A DNA stretch of 64,000 bases from Silvania hatchlandensis (GCF_025564065.1 NZ_JAMGZK010000055.1:124001-188000); one strand, 5' to 3'. Counted from the stretch's first letter, positions 32,320 through 47,032 are shown. A program made the numbers and translations. The notes: generated from the sequence alone by a model not told the origin.

Positions 32320-32703
32320 TTAGCCGGCGAGGCGTGAAGTATCGCGCAGACGCGTCAGCCAGGCAGCGGCCTCATTATCCTCATCCTGTTGGGCAATGAT
32401 GTAGTCGTGGGCCATACTGCGGTCGAGCACTTTTTTCGCCGCGGCGCTCTGTGCGCTGGAGTCGAAGGTGATCAGCAGGACGTCGTCTTTTGGCGTGATG
32501 CTTTTGAACTGAATGCCGTTGGCATCAAGATGATGCCAGACGGAGAAACCGTCCGGCATGCTGGCACCGCGATTCACAGAGCGGATTGCCAGCGTCGAGT
32601 CCTGCGTCTGCAGGGCGGACCATGCCAGCAGCATGGCGCTGAACATAAGCAACGCCACCATGGCCCAGGATAAACGGCGCAATGCAAGGTTCGGGCTGGC
32701 CAT
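32320..32703 (-). CDS. mzrA: EnvZ/OmpR modulator MzrA
   Basis: A 127-residue inner-membrane protein with one N-terminal membrane helix (about residues 10-32) and a periplasmic domain carrying [15 protein letters not shown]. In E. coli, MzrA binds EnvZ and links the Cpx and EnvZ/OmpR envelope-stress systems. It starts 3 bp after yqjA, so the two are co-transcribed, as in E. coli, where CpxR controls them. Confidence 0.9.
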   Translation of the reverse strand: MASPNLALRRLSWAMVALLMFSAMLLAWSALQTQDSTLAIRSVNRGASMPDGFSVWHHLDANGIQFKSITPKDDVLLITFDSSAQSAAAKKVLDRSMAHDYIIAQQDEDNEAAAWLTRLRDTSRLAG

Positions 32704-32706
32704 AAC

Positions 32707-33369
32707 TTACCCCTGGCTCCCGTGCTTTTTCTTCCACAGCACCACCAGCGATCCCACCAGACCGAACACCAGTAGCACCACCGGCAGGATCATCAGACAG
32801 GACATTAGCTGGTCTTCGTACTTGAGGAACACCGGCGTTTTGCCGAGCAGGTAGCCCAGAGTGGTCAGGATCAACACCCACAGCAGGCCGCTCATCCAGT
32901 TAAAGAACTGGAAACGCGCGCTGTTAAGACCGGAAAGACCGGCAATTGTTGGCAGCAGCGTTCGCACAAAGGCGATAAAACGGCCAACCAACAGCGCAGA
33001 CAGCCCGTGCTTGTGGAACAGGTGGTGTGCACGCTGATGATAATGAGCCGGTAAATGCGAAAGCCAGTTCTGCACGATGCGCGTATTACCCAGCCATCGT
33101 CCCTGGATATAGCTCACCCAGCAACCGAGGCTGGCGGCAATGGTCAGCAGGACGACCGTTTGTGGGAACTGCATCGCCCCTTTTGCGCACAGGACGCCGA
33201 CCAGCACCAGCAGACTATCGCCGGGCAGGAACGCGGCTGGCAGCAGACCGTTCTCAAGAAACAGAATCATAAACAGGACAAAATAGAGCATGCCGACCAT
33301 GGAGGGATTGGCCAGCGTTTCGAAATCCTGAGCCCATAAGGCGTTCAGTAGTTGGGTCAAAAGTTCCAT
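32707..33369 (-). CDS. yqjA: DedA-family membrane protein YqjA
   Basis: A 220-residue DedA-family protein with several membrane helices. Signatures include [14 protein letters not shown] near residue 50 and [19 protein letters not shown] near 130, which contain the conserved acidic and arginine residues. YqjA is proton-dependent, supports alkaline tolerance and, with YghB, envelope and division functions. About 345 bp lie upstream, with room for Cpx-dependent control. Confidence 0.94.
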   Translation of the reverse strand: MELLTQLLNALWAQDFETLANPSMVGMLYFVLFMILFLENGLLPAAFLPGDSLLVLVGVLCAKGAMQFPQTVVLLTIAASLGCWVSYIQGRWLGNTRIVQNWLSHLPAHYHQRAHHLFHKHGLSALLVGRFIAFVRTLLPTIAGLSGLNSARFQFFNWMSGLLWVLILTTLGYLLGKTPVFLKYEDQLMSCLMILPVVLLVFGLVGSLVVLWKKKHGSQG

Positions 33370-33715
33370 TCAGTATTCCTGGAAATCGGTTAACGTCGCA
33401 CCTGTCAACCGGGTCAATCAGCACGGCGACATTTTTTATGATTTTATTATGGTCGCTCGCGGACACATTGTGTGGCCAGAACTGATCCTTGTTAAACGGC
33501 TAGGTAAGCAAGCACTAACTAACTTAAATGCAAAATGAATCCAATTGTAACAAAGCCAGAGGTTGTTCGTCACAGAAATTGCATCGTGATGAAGGATGAT
33601 TTTGGCTAACCCGAGGAGATGACGCGAGGGTATTTACACAGGCTGACACTATAGAGGTTTGTTTACCCACTCCAGCCGGAAGGCGCAGCAAAGCGCCTGC
33701 CGGAGGACCGGGTCA
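33370..33715. promoter_or_regulatory. yqjA upstream region
   Basis: 346 bp between yqjA and exuR, both on the minus strand. It should hold the yqjA-mzrA promoter. I saw only weak GTAAA-like matches for CpxR near 33500 and do not claim a site. The part near exuR contains a REP-like hairpin. Confidence 0.5.
33676..33703. repeat. REP-like hairpin downstream of exuR
   Basis: CCGGAAGGCGC and GCGCCTGCCGG form an imperfect stem around AGCAAA, 13 bp after the exuR stop codon. No T-run follows on the minus strand, so it is a REP unit rather than a classical terminator. Confidence 0.65.
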
Positions 33716-34492
33716 CTATTTTGCGTGACTGGCAGCTGTATCAAGGTGAACAACCGGATTATCAGCAAAAAGATAGCGGTCGGCATTGAATTCGAAGTCG
33801 TCACTGGTTTCGTTAAATAACATCTGCTTGGTGTTCTCCAGATGCTGCCACATGGCCAGTTTTGCCGCATGCGGATCTTTGCGAATCAAGGCCTTGAGAA
33901 TCTGGTCGTGGTCGTCGCACCAGTTATCAACGGTACGGGAATCAATGTGATCGTGCAGTTTTTTCCAGTACGGGTTATGAACGCGCTGAGTCCACATTTT
34001 TTCAACAATAGCCGCCAGAGCCGTGTTCTGCGTGGCCAGTGCGACCTGAACGTGAAACTGCAGATCCCACTCGGAGTCACGGAAACATTTTTCTTTGCGC
34101 GCGTTATCCTGGATCTCCATCAGCTTCATGATGTCCTGCTTGGTCACCTGGGTGGCTGCAAACTCAGCAATGTTGCTTTCAATCAGCTGGCGCGCCTGAA
34201 GCAGCTCGAAAGGACCGTAGTTGGCAAACTCCAGCTCTTCATCCGGCACAGGCGAGTGTTTTGGCTGGCTGGAAATCACATGGATACCTGACCCTTTACG
34301 CACTTCGACGTAGCCTTCAACCTCGAGCATGATGATGGCTTCCCGAACCACGGTGCGACTCACGCTCTTCTCATCAGCGATGTAGCGTTCCGCAGGTAAC
34401 TTCTCACCCACCAGATAAACGCCCTGCTCAATGCGAGTTTTTAGCTCCGCGGCAAGCTGCTGATAAAGACGACGCGGTTCGTTGATTTCCAT
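33716..34492 (-). CDS. exuR: Hexuronate regulon repressor ExuR (GntR/FadR type)
   Basis: A 258-residue GntR-family repressor. The N-terminal winged helix includes [20 protein letters not shown] and [20 protein letters not shown]. The C-terminal FCD helical domain binds the effector and probably a metal. ExuR represses uptake and catabolism of galacturonate and glucuronate (exuT, uxaCA, uxaB and uxuAB). It lies downstream of exuT on the same strand, beyond the exuT terminator. Confidence 0.95.
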   Translation of the reverse strand: MEINEPRRLYQQLAAELKTRIEQGVYLVGEKLPAERYIADEKSVSRTVVREAIIMLEVEGYVEVRKGSGIHVISSQPKHSPVPDEELEFANYGPFELLQARQLIESNIAEFAATQVTKQDIMKLMEIQDNARKEKCFRDSEWDLQFHVQVALATQNTALAAIVEKMWTQRVHNPYWKKLHDHIDSRTVDNWCDDHDQILKALIRKDPHAAKLAMWQHLENTKQMLFNETSDDFEFNADRYLFADNPVVHLDTAASHAK

Positions 34493-34564
34493 ATGCGCTC
34501 CAGGAAGGGTATGGCGGATAATTTGTTATACCACTTTTGCGAGTCAGCCTCCAGATTTGCCAAT

Positions 34565-34592
34565 AAAAAAGCCGCTCCAGAGAGCGGCATTT
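34565..34592 (-). terminator. exuT terminator
   Basis: On the minus strand, GCCGCTCT-CTGG-AGCGGC is followed by TTTTTTATT. It lies about 20 bp after the exuT stop and before exuR, so exuR is expected to have its own promoter. Confidence 0.88.
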
Positions 34593-34608
34593 TCAGTGTG
34601 CGACAGCG

Positions 34609-35907
34609 CTAACTTTGTGTCGCAGGCCCACCGAGCGAGCTTTTCGCCAGCTCCTCAGCAGACTGGTTTTTCAGCACCGTCCAGATAAGCACCGCGCCCA
34701 TCAGGTCGAAGATCGCCAGCACGGCGAACAGTGGGCTAAAGCCGATGGTATCTGCCAGAGCACCCACGACGAGGGCAAACATGGTGCTGGCCGTCCAGGC
34801 TGCCATCCCGGTCAGGCCGTTCGCCGTTGCCACTTCGTTACGACCAAAGACGTCAGAAGAGAGGGTAATCAGCGCGCCGGACAGAGACTGATGCGCAAAG
34901 CCACCGATGCACAGCAGGCCGATGGCCACGTACGGGCTGGTGAACAGGCCAATCATCCCTGGGCCAATCATCAGCAGTGCGCCCATGGTCACGACCATTT
35001 TGCGCGACACAATCAGGTTCACGCCAAACCAGCGCTGGAACAGCGGTGGCAGGTAGCCACCGACGATGCAGCCGAGGTCAGCGAACAGCATTGGCATCCA
35101 GGCGAACATCGCAATTTCTTTCAGGTTAAAGCCGTAAACTTTAAACATGAACAGCGGGATCCAGGCGTTAAAGGTACCCCAGGCCGGTTCTGCCAGGAAG
35201 CGTGGCAGGGCGATACCCCAGAACTGACGGGTGCCCAGAATCTGCAGCACGGTCATTTTCTTGCCGTTGTTGGTCTGATGCTGAGACTCCTGACCACCAA
35301 TGATGTATTCGCGTTCTTCTTCAGACAGTTTTTTCTGATCGCGAGGATGCTTGTAGAAAATGAGCCATGCCATCGCCCAGGCAAAGCTCAGCACGCCCGA
35401 GATAATGAACGCCAGCTGCCAGCTGTGCATGACGATAGCCCACACCACCAGCGGCGGAGCAATCATCGCCCCGATAGACGAACCGACGTTGAAGTAACCG
35501 ACCGCGATGGAACGCTCTTTCGCCGGGAACCACTCAGACGCGGCTTTCAGACCGGCCGGGATCATTGCGGCTTCTGCCGCACCGACTGCACCACGTGCCA
35601 GCGCCAGGCCACCCCAGCTGCCCGCCAGCGCGGTTGCGCCGCAGAAAATCGCCCAGGTCACGGCGAAGACCGCGTAGCCGATTTTGGTGCCGAGAATATC
35701 CAGAACGTAGCCGGCAACCGGCTGCATGATGGTATAAGCCGCAGAGTAGGCCGCAATAATGTAGGAGTACTGCTGTGTGGAAATATTCAGTTCCTGCATC
35801 AGCGTTGGCGCAGCCGCCGCTATGGTATTACGCGTCAGGTAGCCCAGCACGGTGCCCAGCGTCACCAGTGCGATCATGTACCAACGTAACCCTTTAATTT
35901 TACGCAT
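34609..35907 (-). CDS. exuT: Hexuronate transporter ExuT (MFS)
   Basis: A 432-residue major facilitator (anion:cation symporter family) with 12 membrane segments, importing galacturonate and glucuronate by proton symport. Motifs: GYLTRNTIAAAAPTLMQELN in helix 1 and RGAVGAAEAAMIPAGLKAA in helix 4. The frame opens four codons earlier, but the ATG at 35907 follows GAGG and gives the family start MRKIKGLRWYM. It is divergent from uxaCA. Confidence 0.95.
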   Translation of the reverse strand: MRKIKGLRWYMIALVTLGTVLGYLTRNTIAAAAPTLMQELNISTQQYSYIIAAYSAAYTIMQPVAGYVLDILGTKIGYAVFAVTWAIFCGATALAGSWGGLALARGAVGAAEAAMIPAGLKAASEWFPAKERSIAVGYFNVGSSIGAMIAPPLVVWAIVMHSWQLAFIISGVLSFAWAMAWLIFYKHPRDQKKLSEEEREYIIGGQESQHQTNNGKKMTVLQILGTRQFWGIALPRFLAEPAWGTFNAWIPLFMFKVYGFNLKEIAMFAWMPMLFADLGCIVGGYLPPLFQRWFGVNLIVSRKMVVTMGALLMIGPGMIGLFTSPYVAIGLLCIGGFAHQSLSGALITLSSDVFGRNEVATANGLTGMAAWTASTMFALVVGALADTIGFSPLFAVLAIFDLMGAVLIWTVLKNQSAEELAKSSLGGPATQS

Positions 35908-36152
35908 GTAAAACCTCATCGTTATGTTATTTCCGCACTGTCGTGCGGTGCCTCTCTACGCGGTGCGGGAGAAGCTTGTAACGGGAGGGCGTAGCCAGGA
36001 GAAACTCCCGGAACGGCCCGAACCTTGCCATAAGTAATCGTGCATAAGTCGGTATCCGTACCGCTGAATCCGATGCCTGAAGCACCGGTATTGCATTCCG
36101 TCGGCTTATATTTTGCGACGGCGAAAAGATAACTTGTCATACAGCTTTAAAA

Positions 36153-36168
36153 GGTGAGAGCCATCACA
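36153..36168. promoter_or_regulatory. CRP site in the exuT-uxaC divergent region
   Basis: GGTGA-GAGCCA-TCACA matches TGTGA-N6-TCACA with one mismatch and exact spacing. It is positioned to serve exuT, uxaC or both. Catabolite control of hexuronate genes is known in E. coli; occupancy here is inferred. Confidence 0.65.
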
Positions 36169-36310
36169 AATGTGTCAATATTTGTAAGGGCATTGTAATT
36201 GCTGCGTCAAGCCAGTACTGGCGCGGCCTTAGGCAGGGTTTACCCCTTTGGGCTTAGTTTATTTGTTGACGTTTATTGATCTAACTCACGAAAAAATCAT
36301 CTGACTCTGG

Positions 36311-36329
36311 AAATTGGTGTGATAACTTT
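36311..36329. promoter_or_regulatory. Putative ExuR/UxuR operator upstream of uxaC
   Basis: AAATTGGTGTGATAACTTT resembles the ExuR/UxuR palindrome (AAATTGGT...ACCAATTT) with a good left arm and degenerate right arm. It lies about 60 bp before the uxaC start, a repressor position. Confidence 0.45.
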
Positions 36330-36366
36330 GCAGCATCTAAACATTACCTTTCTGACGCACTCGTAA

Positions 36367-37800
<1,434 letters not shown>

Positions 37801-37815
37801 GCCTTTGAGGTTGAT

Positions 37816-39303
37816 ATGCAATACATCAAGATCCATTCGCTGGATAACGTTGCAGTAGCGCTGGCCGATCTGAGCGAAGGCACGGAAGTGACTTTCGATA
37901 ACCAGGCCGTCACGCTTCGTCAGGCGGTTTCGCGCGGGCATAAATTCGCACTGGGCGAGATTGCCAAAGGCGAAAACGTGGTGAAATACGGCTTGCCGAT
38001 CGGTCATGCGCTGGCTGATATCGCGGCGGGTGAATTCATTCACTCCCACAATACGCGCACCAATCTTAGCGATCTGGATGAGTACAGCTATCAACCTGAT
38101 TTTCTGATTGAAGAGAGCCAGCAGAGCGATCGTGACGTGCAGATCTACCGCCGCGCCAGCGGTGAAGTGGGGATCCGCAATGAGCTGTGGATCCTCCCGA
38201 CCGTCGGCTGCGTCAACGGGATCGCCCGTCAGATCCAGAGTCGGTTCCTGAAAGAGACGAACGATGCCGAAGGCACCGACGGCGTGTTCCTGTTCAGCCA
38301 CACTTACGGCTGCTCCCAGCTGGGCGACGATCACATCAACACCCGCACCATGCTGCAAAACATGGTACGCCACCCGAATGCCGGGGCGGTGCTGGTAATT
38401 GGTCTGGGCTGTGAGAACAATCAGGTCGATGCCTTCCGCGAAACGCTGGGGGATTTCGATGCCTCTCGCGTCCATTTCATGGTCTGCCAACACCAGGATG
38501 ATGAAGTGGAAGCCGGGCTGGAGCACCTGCACCAGCTGTATGAGGTGATGCGTCACGACCAGCGCGAAGCGGGCAAGCTGAGCGAGCTGAAGTTTGGCCT
38601 CGAGTGCGGCGGATCGGACGGTTTGTCCGGCATTACCGCCAACCCGATGCTGGGCCGTTTCTCCGATTATGTGATTGGCAATGGCGGTACCACCGTGCTG
38701 ACCGAAGTGCCGGAGATGTTCGGTGCGGAACGCATTCTGATGAGCCACTGCCGCGACGAAGAGACGTTTGAAAAGACCGTCACCATGGTCAATGACTTCA
38801 AACAGTACTTTATTGCCCACAACCAGCCGATTTACGAAAACCCCTCCCCGGGTAATAAAGCTGGCGGTATCACCACGCTCGAAGAGAAATCTCTCGGCTG
38901 TACCCAGAAAGCGGGTGCCAGCCAGGTGGTGGATGTGCTGCGCTACGGCGAGCGGCTGATTACCCCGGGGTTGAACCTGTTAAGCGCCCCGGGCAACGAC
39001 GCCGTCGCCACCAGCGCACTGGCGGGGGCAGGCTGCCATATGGTGCTGTTCAGCACCGGTCGCGGTACGCCGTACGGCGGTTTTGTGCCAACGGTAAAAA
39101 TCGCCACCAACAGCGAGCTGGCGGCGAAGAAAAAGCACTGGATTGATTTTGATGCGGGTCAGCTGATCCACGGCAAAGCGATGCCGCAGCTGCTGAATGA
39201 GTTTGTGGATGTGATAGTGGATATTGCTAACGGCAAGCCGACCTGCAACGAACGCAACGACTTCCGCGAGCTGGCAATCTTTAAGAGTGGTGTGACGCTG
39301 TAG
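37816..39303 (+). CDS. uxaA: Altronate dehydratase UxaA
   Basis: A 495-residue UxaA/GarD-family dehydratase that converts D-altronate to 2-keto-3-deoxy-D-gluconate. The N-terminal SAF-like domain (about residues 1-90) precedes the catalytic region with FLFSHTYGCSQLGDDH, GLGCENNQ and CGGSDGLSGITANPM. It is a paralogue of GarD, encoded 25 kb away in this window. The altronate-forming reductase uxaB is not in the window. Confidence 0.96.
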   Translation: MQYIKIHSLDNVAVALADLSEGTEVTFDNQAVTLRQAVSRGHKFALGEIAKGENVVKYGLPIGHALADIAAGEFIHSHNTRTNLSDLDEYSYQPDFLIEESQQSDRDVQIYRRASGEVGIRNELWILPTVGCVNGIARQIQSRFLKETNDAEGTDGVFLFSHTYGCSQLGDDHINTRTMLQNMVRHPNAGAVLVIGLGCENNQVDAFRETLGDFDASRVHFMVCQHQDDEVEAGLEHLHQLYEVMRHDQREAGKLSELKFGLECGGSDGLSGITANPMLGRFSDYVIGNGGTTVLTEVPEMFGAERILMSHCRDEETFEKTVTMVNDFKQYFIAHNQPIYENPSPGNKAGGITTLEEKSLGCTQKAGASQVVDVLRYGERLITPGLNLLSAPGNDAVATSALAGAGCHMVLFSTGRGTPYGGFVPTVKIATNSELAAKKKHWIDFDAGQLIHGKAMPQLLNEFVDVIVDIANGKPTCNERNDFRELAIFKSGVTL

Positions 39304-39320
39304 TACCGCGCGGCCTGATG

Positions 39321-39349
39321 CCCTCACCCTGATCCTCTCCTACAGGGAG
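39321..39349. repeat. Degenerate CCCTCACCC repeat downstream of uxaA
   Basis: CCCTCACCCTGATCCTCTCC followed by TACAGGGAGA matches the left arm of the element at 47033-47142, with some decay. It lies between convergent uxaA and sstT, the usual place for such extragenic palindromes. Confidence 0.55.
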
Positions 39350-39353
39350 ATTA

Positions 39354-39381
39354 AAAACGGCAACCTCTGGGTTGCCGTTTT
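39354..39381. terminator. Bidirectional terminator between uxaA and sstT
   Basis: AAAACGGCAACC-TCTG-GGTTGCCGTTTT is a perfect 12-bp stem. The T-run on each side comes from the outer A-T pairs. It ends both uxaCA and sstT. Confidence 0.88.
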
Positions 39382-39385
39382 GCTG

Positions 39386-40627
39386 TTAACCTCGTAACGC
39401 GTTTTTCGCCAGACGCGCGTCTTCCGCCTGACAAACCGCAGCGGTAAACATCACGTCAGTGGAGGAGTTAATCGCCGTTTCGCAGGAGTCCTGTAGCACG
39501 CCAATGATAAAGCCTACTGCCACCACCTGCATGGCGATCTCGTTCGGAATGCCGAACATATTACAGGCCAGCGGAATCAACAGCAGGGAACCGCCCGCCA
39601 CGCCGGATGCACCGCAGGCGCACAGGGCTGCAACCACGCTCAGCAGCAGCGCGGTCGGCAGATCCACCGGAATACCCAGCGTATACACCGCCGCCAGCGT
39701 CAGCACGGTAATGGTGATCGCCGCACCGGCCATATTAACGGTCGCCCCCAGCGGAATGGACACCGAGTAGGTATCGCGATCCAGGTTCAGCTTTTCGCAC
39801 AGGGCCATATTCACCGGAATGTTGGCGGCCGAGCTGCGGGTAAAGAAGGCGGTAACACCACTTTCGCGCAGGCACATCAGCACCAGCGGATACGGGTTGC
39901 GACGGATCTGCAGGAACACCAGCAGCGGGTTGATCACCAACGCCACCACGGCCATACAGCCAATCAGCACCAGCAGCAGCTGGGCGTAGCCCCACAGTGC
40001 GCTAAAACCGGTGGTTGCCAGCGTTGATGCCACCAGCCCAAAGATGCCGATTGGTGCAAAGCGAATCACCAGCTGTACGATCCAGGTCACGGCACCGGAG
40101 AGGTCGTTGATCAGATTTTTGGTGGTGTCGTTGCTGTGGCGCAGGGCAAAGCCCAGACCGATGGCCCATACCAGAATCCCAATGTAGTTAGCGTTGAGCA
40201 GGGCATGAATCGGGTTCGCAACGATGCTCATCAGCAGGCCGTGCATGACCTCAACAATGCCCGCCGGCGGCGTAATGTCGGTCGCGCCGGTGGTCAGCTG
40301 CAGCGTGGAAGGGAAAATAAAACTCACCAACACGGCGGTGAGTGCGGCAGCAAAAGTGCCGAATAAATAGAGCCACAGAATAGGGCGGATATTGGTTTTT
40401 TGACCCTGCTGATGGTTGGCGATAGAGGCCATCACCAGGGTTAACACCAGCACCGGCGCAACGGCTTTCAGCGCGCCAACGAACAGCGTGCCGAGCAGGC
40501 CGGTGGCAACGGCTGCAGGTTTCGAGAGAAGCGCCAGGGCGATGCCCAGCACCAGGCCTATCAGTATCTGTTTAACAAGGCTGCCGCGCGAAAGACGCCC
40601 GAGCAGACCAGACGATTGCATGGTCAT
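39386..40627 (-). CDS. sstT: Serine/threonine:sodium symporter SstT
   Basis: A 413-residue dicarboxylate/amino acid:cation symporter family protein, importing serine and threonine with Na+. Motifs: [20 protein letters not shown] (the serine-rich hairpin) and [18 protein letters not shown] at the C-terminus. It is monocistronic, with a 216-bp upstream gap. It adds an aerobic hydroxy-amino-acid uptake route alongside TdcC. Confidence 0.95.
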   Translation of the reverse strand: MTMQSSGLLGRLSRGSLVKQILIGLVLGIALALLSKPAAVATGLLGTLFVGALKAVAPVLVLTLVMASIANHQQGQKTNIRPILWLYLFGTFAAALTAVLVSFIFPSTLQLTTGATDITPPAGIVEVMHGLLMSIVANPIHALLNANYIGILVWAIGLGFALRHSNDTTKNLINDLSGAVTWIVQLVIRFAPIGIFGLVASTLATTGFSALWGYAQLLLVLIGCMAVVALVINPLLVFLQIRRNPYPLVLMCLRESGVTAFFTRSSAANIPVNMALCEKLNLDRDTYSVSIPLGATVNMAGAAITITVLTLAAVYTLGIPVDLPTALLLSVVAALCACGASGVAGGSLLLIPLACNMFGIPNEIAMQVVAVGFIIGVLQDSCETAINSSTDVMFTAAVCQAEDARLAKNALRG

Positions 40628-40807
40628 TGAGTATTCCTTAAGTGAGATTGCGTTCCGTCCCGGAGGTGCTCTAAGGCACTTGTGATTCCGGATAGAGGTT
40701 TGTTGTTTGCCTGGTTGAGTATATTGAATGCGCGGGGAGTGAGAAGTGCAAAATGCTGGGTTTTACGTACTGCGTCATACTTTTTAACTTTAATTTTACA
40801 TTTTATT

Positions 40808-40837
40808 GGCCCGGCGCGCAGATATGCGTGCCGGGCC
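40808..40837. repeat. Palindrome downstream of alx
   Basis: GGCCCGGC and GCCGGGCC pair perfectly and are extended by GCGCA/TGCGT. It lies 7 bp after the alx stop codon. There is no T-run, so it is best read as a REP-like unit or a 3'-end stabiliser. Confidence 0.65.
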
Positions 40838-40843
40838 CAAACA

Positions 40844-41812
40844 TTACTGCGCCTGCTGTTTCTTATCGTTCAGATGGTTAACCCAGGCATTGATTGCCAG
40901 GGTCAAGACCAGGATACCAAACACCACGCCCAGCGAAATGGCGATCGGAATGTGATAGAAATCGACGATCATCATTTTGATGCCGATAAACACCAGAATC
41001 ACCGACAGGCCGTACTTCAGCATCGAGAAGCGCTCTGCCACGCCCGCCAGCAGGAAGTACATCGCACGCAGGCCGAGGATCGCAAACAGGTTCGAGGTCA
41101 GGACAATGAACGGGTCAGTGGTCACCGCGAAAATCGCCGGGATGCTGTCGACGGCGAAGATCACGTCGCTCAGCTCCACGAGGATCAGCACCAGCAGCAG
41201 CGGCGTAGCGAACAGCAGGCCGTTCTTACGCACGAAGAAGTGCTCATTGTCGATGGTGTCGGTCATTCGCAGGTGGCTGCGGATCCAGCGTACCAGCGGC
41301 TTCTCCCCGATACCCGCCTCGTCTTCTTTCGCCAGCGCCATCTTCACGCCGGTGAACAGCAGGAACGCACCGAAGACATACAGCAGCCACTCGAACTGCG
41401 AAATCAGCCAGCTACCGGCGAAGATCATGATGGTACGCAGCACAATCGCGCCCAGCACGCCGTACACCAGCACCCGACGCTGCAGCGCAGCAGGAACGGC
41501 AAAGTAACTGAACAGCATCAGCCAGACGAAGACGTTGTCGACAGCCAGCGCTTTTTCAATCAGATAGCCGGTGAGGAACGCCAGCGCTTGCGGATCGGCC
41601 ACCGCGCGGCCCTGGGTAATGGAGAGATACCACCAGAAGGCGGCACAGAACAGCAAAGAGAGGGTGACCCACACCAGCGACCAGGCGGCCGCTTGCTTCA
41701 TGGTCATGCCATGCTCGCCGCGACGCCCCTGCAAAAAGAGATCGATCGCCAGCATGATGAGCACGACAACGGCGAATCCGCCCCATAACATTGGAGTACC
41801 GACAGAATGCAT
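40844..41812 (-). CDS. alx: Alx, TerC-family manganese exporter-like membrane protein
   Basis: A 322-residue TerC-family integral membrane protein with about nine helices. The family signatures [15 protein letters not shown] near residue 85 and [20 protein letters not shown] near 210 carry the conserved acidic residues. In E. coli, alx responds to alkaline pH and manganese through its leader RNA and is linked to Mn export. The frame is open nine codons upstream, but ATG at 41812 follows AAGGAAA and gives the family start. Confidence 0.95.
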   Translation of the reverse strand: MHSVGTPMLWGGFAVVVLIMLAIDLFLQGRRGEHGMTMKQAAAWSLVWVTLSLLFCAAFWWYLSITQGRAVADPQALAFLTGYLIEKALAVDNVFVWLMLFSYFAVPAALQRRVLVYGVLGAIVLRTIMIFAGSWLISQFEWLLYVFGAFLLFTGVKMALAKEDEAGIGEKPLVRWIRSHLRMTDTIDNEHFFVRKNGLLFATPLLLVLILVELSDVIFAVDSIPAIFAVTTDPFIVLTSNLFAILGLRAMYFLLAGVAERFSMLKYGLSVILVFIGIKMMIVDFYHIPIAISLGVVFGILVLTLAINAWVNHLNDKKQQAQ

Positions 41813-41829
41813 ATTATTTTCCTTACGCT

Positions 41830-41870
41830 TAAAAAACAAAAACGGCTAACGTCAGAAGACGATAGCCGTT
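41830..41870 (-). terminator. Intrinsic terminator inside the alx leader
   Basis: On the minus strand, ACGGCTATCGTC-TTCT-GACGTTAGCCGT (one mismatch) is followed by TTTTGTTTTTT. It lies between the riboswitch domain and the alx ribosome site, the position of an expression platform. Confidence 0.8.
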
Positions 41871-42071
41871 GCGTTTTTTATGCATAGACCTCGCCTTCCG
41901 GCAAGGTCTCACTTACAACAAGAAAGGAATACGTTCATCGTATTCCTTTTTCGTTGCCCGGCGACCGGATGCGGTTTTGTACGCATCGTAATGACGATCC
42001 ACCGGCAAGGAAGTTACTCCCCTTTGCGGGTAACAAAATATGTCAGGTCATTGATTTCGTCAATGACCTGT
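41871..42071 (-). ncRNA. alx leader riboswitch (yybP-ykoY / PRE element, SraF)
   Basis: The conserved yybP-ykoY core GTTACCCGCAAAGGGGAGTAAC is at 42013-42034 on the minus strand; only its ends and AAGGGGAGTA are diagnostic. Further 3' lies CGGTCGCCGGGCAACG, typical of the second conserved arm. A hairpin CAGGTCATTGA/TCAATGACCTG (42044-42070) starts the leader. An AAAGGAATACG/CGTATTCCTTT hairpin and a CCTTGCCGG/CCGGAAGG-type hairpin follow before the terminator. The family senses Mn2+; in E. coli it is also pH responsive. Ends are approximate. Confidence 0.85.
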
Positions 42072-42090
42072 ACAGACTCATTACACAGCT

Positions 42091-43089
42091 TTACGCGGGA
42101 ATTTCTGCGCTCACGCCGTCCGCCGGGAAGACCACGCCCGTCTGACGACGGATCTCGGTCTGCAGCTTCGCGGTGGTGCGGCTTACTGCAAGGCCCGGAT
42201 GGTTCACTTCCTCGGTTTCGACCAGGCGCGCAAACACCTCTGCCTCATACAGCATAGTGTTAATATGCTGGGGCTGCGTCAGCTCCTGGGCTTTGCCGCT
42301 GCGCGGCACGTAGCTCAGCTTCTGGCATTCGGAAATCTTCTCGATCACCAGCGAGCCGTTCTCGCCCTGGATTTCGCTCGGCAGCACCGAGTCACTCACT
42401 TTCGAGTGCTGCAGCGTGACGCTGAAATCGCCGTAATCCAGCACCGCCAGCCCATGGGCATCCACGCCGCTCTCGAGCAGGCTTGCGGTGGCCTGCACCC
42501 GGTGCGGTTCACCCCACAGCGCGACCGCGGAGGCCAGGCAGTAGAAGCCGATATCCATAATCGATCCGTTGGAGAACGCCGGATTAAAGGTGTTAGGGTT
42601 CTCGCCGTCCAGATAGCGCTGATAGCGCGATGAGTACTGGCAGTAGTTAATAAAGGCTTTACGCACTTTGCCCAGCTTCGGCAACGATTGTTGCAGCAGC
42701 AGGAAGTTCGGCAGGCTGGCGGTTTTAAAGGCTTCAAACAGCACCACCTGGTTTTCCCGCGCCAGCGCAATGGCCTCTTCAACCTGCTGAATATTGGACG
42801 CCAGCGGTTTCTCGCAAATCACATGTTTTTTATGGCTGAGAAACAGCTTCGTTTGCGGGAAGTGCAGTGAATTGGGGCTGGCAATATAGACCGCGTCAAT
42901 GGCATCGCTTTGCGCCATATCGTCCAGAGAGGTAAACAGATGCTCGACGAGGTAGTCGCTCGCAAAAGCTTGTGCCTGCTCAAGGCTGCGGGAATAGACT
43001 GCGGTGAGTTTATATTTGCCGGTTTCATGGGCGGCATCGACGAATTGGCGGGTGATCCAGTTCGTACCAACGACTGCGAAACGTATCAT
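42091..43089 (-). CDS. ygjR: Gfo/Idh/MocA-family oxidoreductase YgjR
   Basis: A 332-residue NAD(P)-dependent oxidoreductase of the Gfo/Idh/MocA family. An N-terminal Rossmann fold (MIRFAVVGTNWITRQFV) precedes the family EKPLA motif in HVICEKPLASN near residue 95. The substrate is unknown. It lies directly upstream of the alx leader on the same strand, as in E. coli, and is separated from upgP by 72 bp. Confidence 0.93.
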   Translation of the reverse strand: MIRFAVVGTNWITRQFVDAAHETGKYKLTAVYSRSLEQAQAFASDYLVEHLFTSLDDMAQSDAIDAVYIASPNSLHFPQTKLFLSHKKHVICEKPLASNIQQVEEAIALARENQVVLFEAFKTASLPNFLLLQQSLPKLGKVRKAFINYCQYSSRYQRYLDGENPNTFNPAFSNGSIMDIGFYCLASAVALWGEPHRVQATASLLESGVDAHGLAVLDYGDFSVTLQHSKVSDSVLPSEIQGENGSLVIEKISECQKLSYVPRSGKAQELTQPQHINTMLYEAEVFARLVETEEVNHPGLAVSRTTAKLQTEIRRQTGVVFPADGVSAEIPA

Positions 43090-43161
43090 AACGCTTTACG
43101 TGCTCCGTAGAGGGGGTCTGTGGTCACTGTAGCACGCGAGGATGACAAAACCAGTGCGCCA

Positions 43162-43662
43162 TCACGCATTACTCTTTAACGATAAATGCGTCAGCCACAG
43201 GCGAGTATCAAACTCCAGCTGGTGATACTGCGGCTCCATATGGCAGCACAGGGAGTAGAACGCCTTGTCGTGCTCTTTTTCTTTCAGGTGCGCCAGCTCG
43301 TGTACCACGATCATGCGTAAGAATGCTTCCGGCGCGTTGCGAAACACCGTCGCCACGCGGATTTCCGCTTTGGCTTTCAGCTTTCCGCCCTGTACGCGGG
43401 AGATGGCGGTATGCAGGCCGAGGGCGTTTTTCAGCACGTGGATCTTGTTGTCGTACATCACCTTATTGATCGGGGAGGCGCTCTTCAAATACCGGTTTTT
43501 CAGATCCTGCGTATACTGCCAGAGGGCTTTATCCGTCGCGTTGTCGTGGGTACCCGGATAGCGTTTTTCCAGTACCGCGCCCAGCTTTTGCTCGCTAATA
43601 AGCGTGCGTACCTGGGACAATAAATTCTCCGGATAGCCCTGGAGATAGGTTAGTTGGTTCAT
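43162..43662 (-). CDS. upgP: YgjP/UpgP, M48-like metal-dependent hydrolase
   Basis: A 166-residue member of the YgjP/WLM-like metallohydrolase family. The zinc motif is HELAH (residues 121-125), followed by KEKEHDKAFY. The E. coli protein has been reported as a UTP pyrophosphatase. A TTG in frame lies just before the ATG at 43662; the ATG is chosen. It is divergent from rlmG. Confidence 0.9.
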   Translation of the reverse strand: MNQLTYLQGYPENLLSQVRTLISEQKLGAVLEKRYPGTHDNATDKALWQYTQDLKNRYLKSASPINKVMYDNKIHVLKNALGLHTAISRVQGGKLKAKAEIRVATVFRNAPEAFLRMIVVHELAHLKEKEHDKAFYSLCCHMEPQYHQLEFDTRLWLTHLSLKSNA

Positions 43663-43747
43663 CAAAACCCCAAAATAATTTGAAAACGGGTATACTCACG
43701 CACCCTTTTCAGGGATAACGCCGAAATTTTACCATTCAGGAGGGCCG

Positions 43748-46944
<3,197 letters not shown>

Positions 46945-47032
46945 TTAATAATTTAGCCAGCGGCGGGGAAAAGGTAAAAAGGGAGTGTAGTGAATGTGAT
47001 GGGATTCAAAGATTGGCAAGGTGGATGGGGTA

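Noticed and set aside
33480..33530. CpxR box upstream of yqjA
   Set aside because: Only GTAAA-like fragments with wrong spacing were found; not enough to call a site.
35922..36140. 72-codon minus-strand ORF upstream of exuT
   Set aside because: It lies in the exuT leader/divergent control region, shows no recognisable family features, and has no convincing ribosome site.
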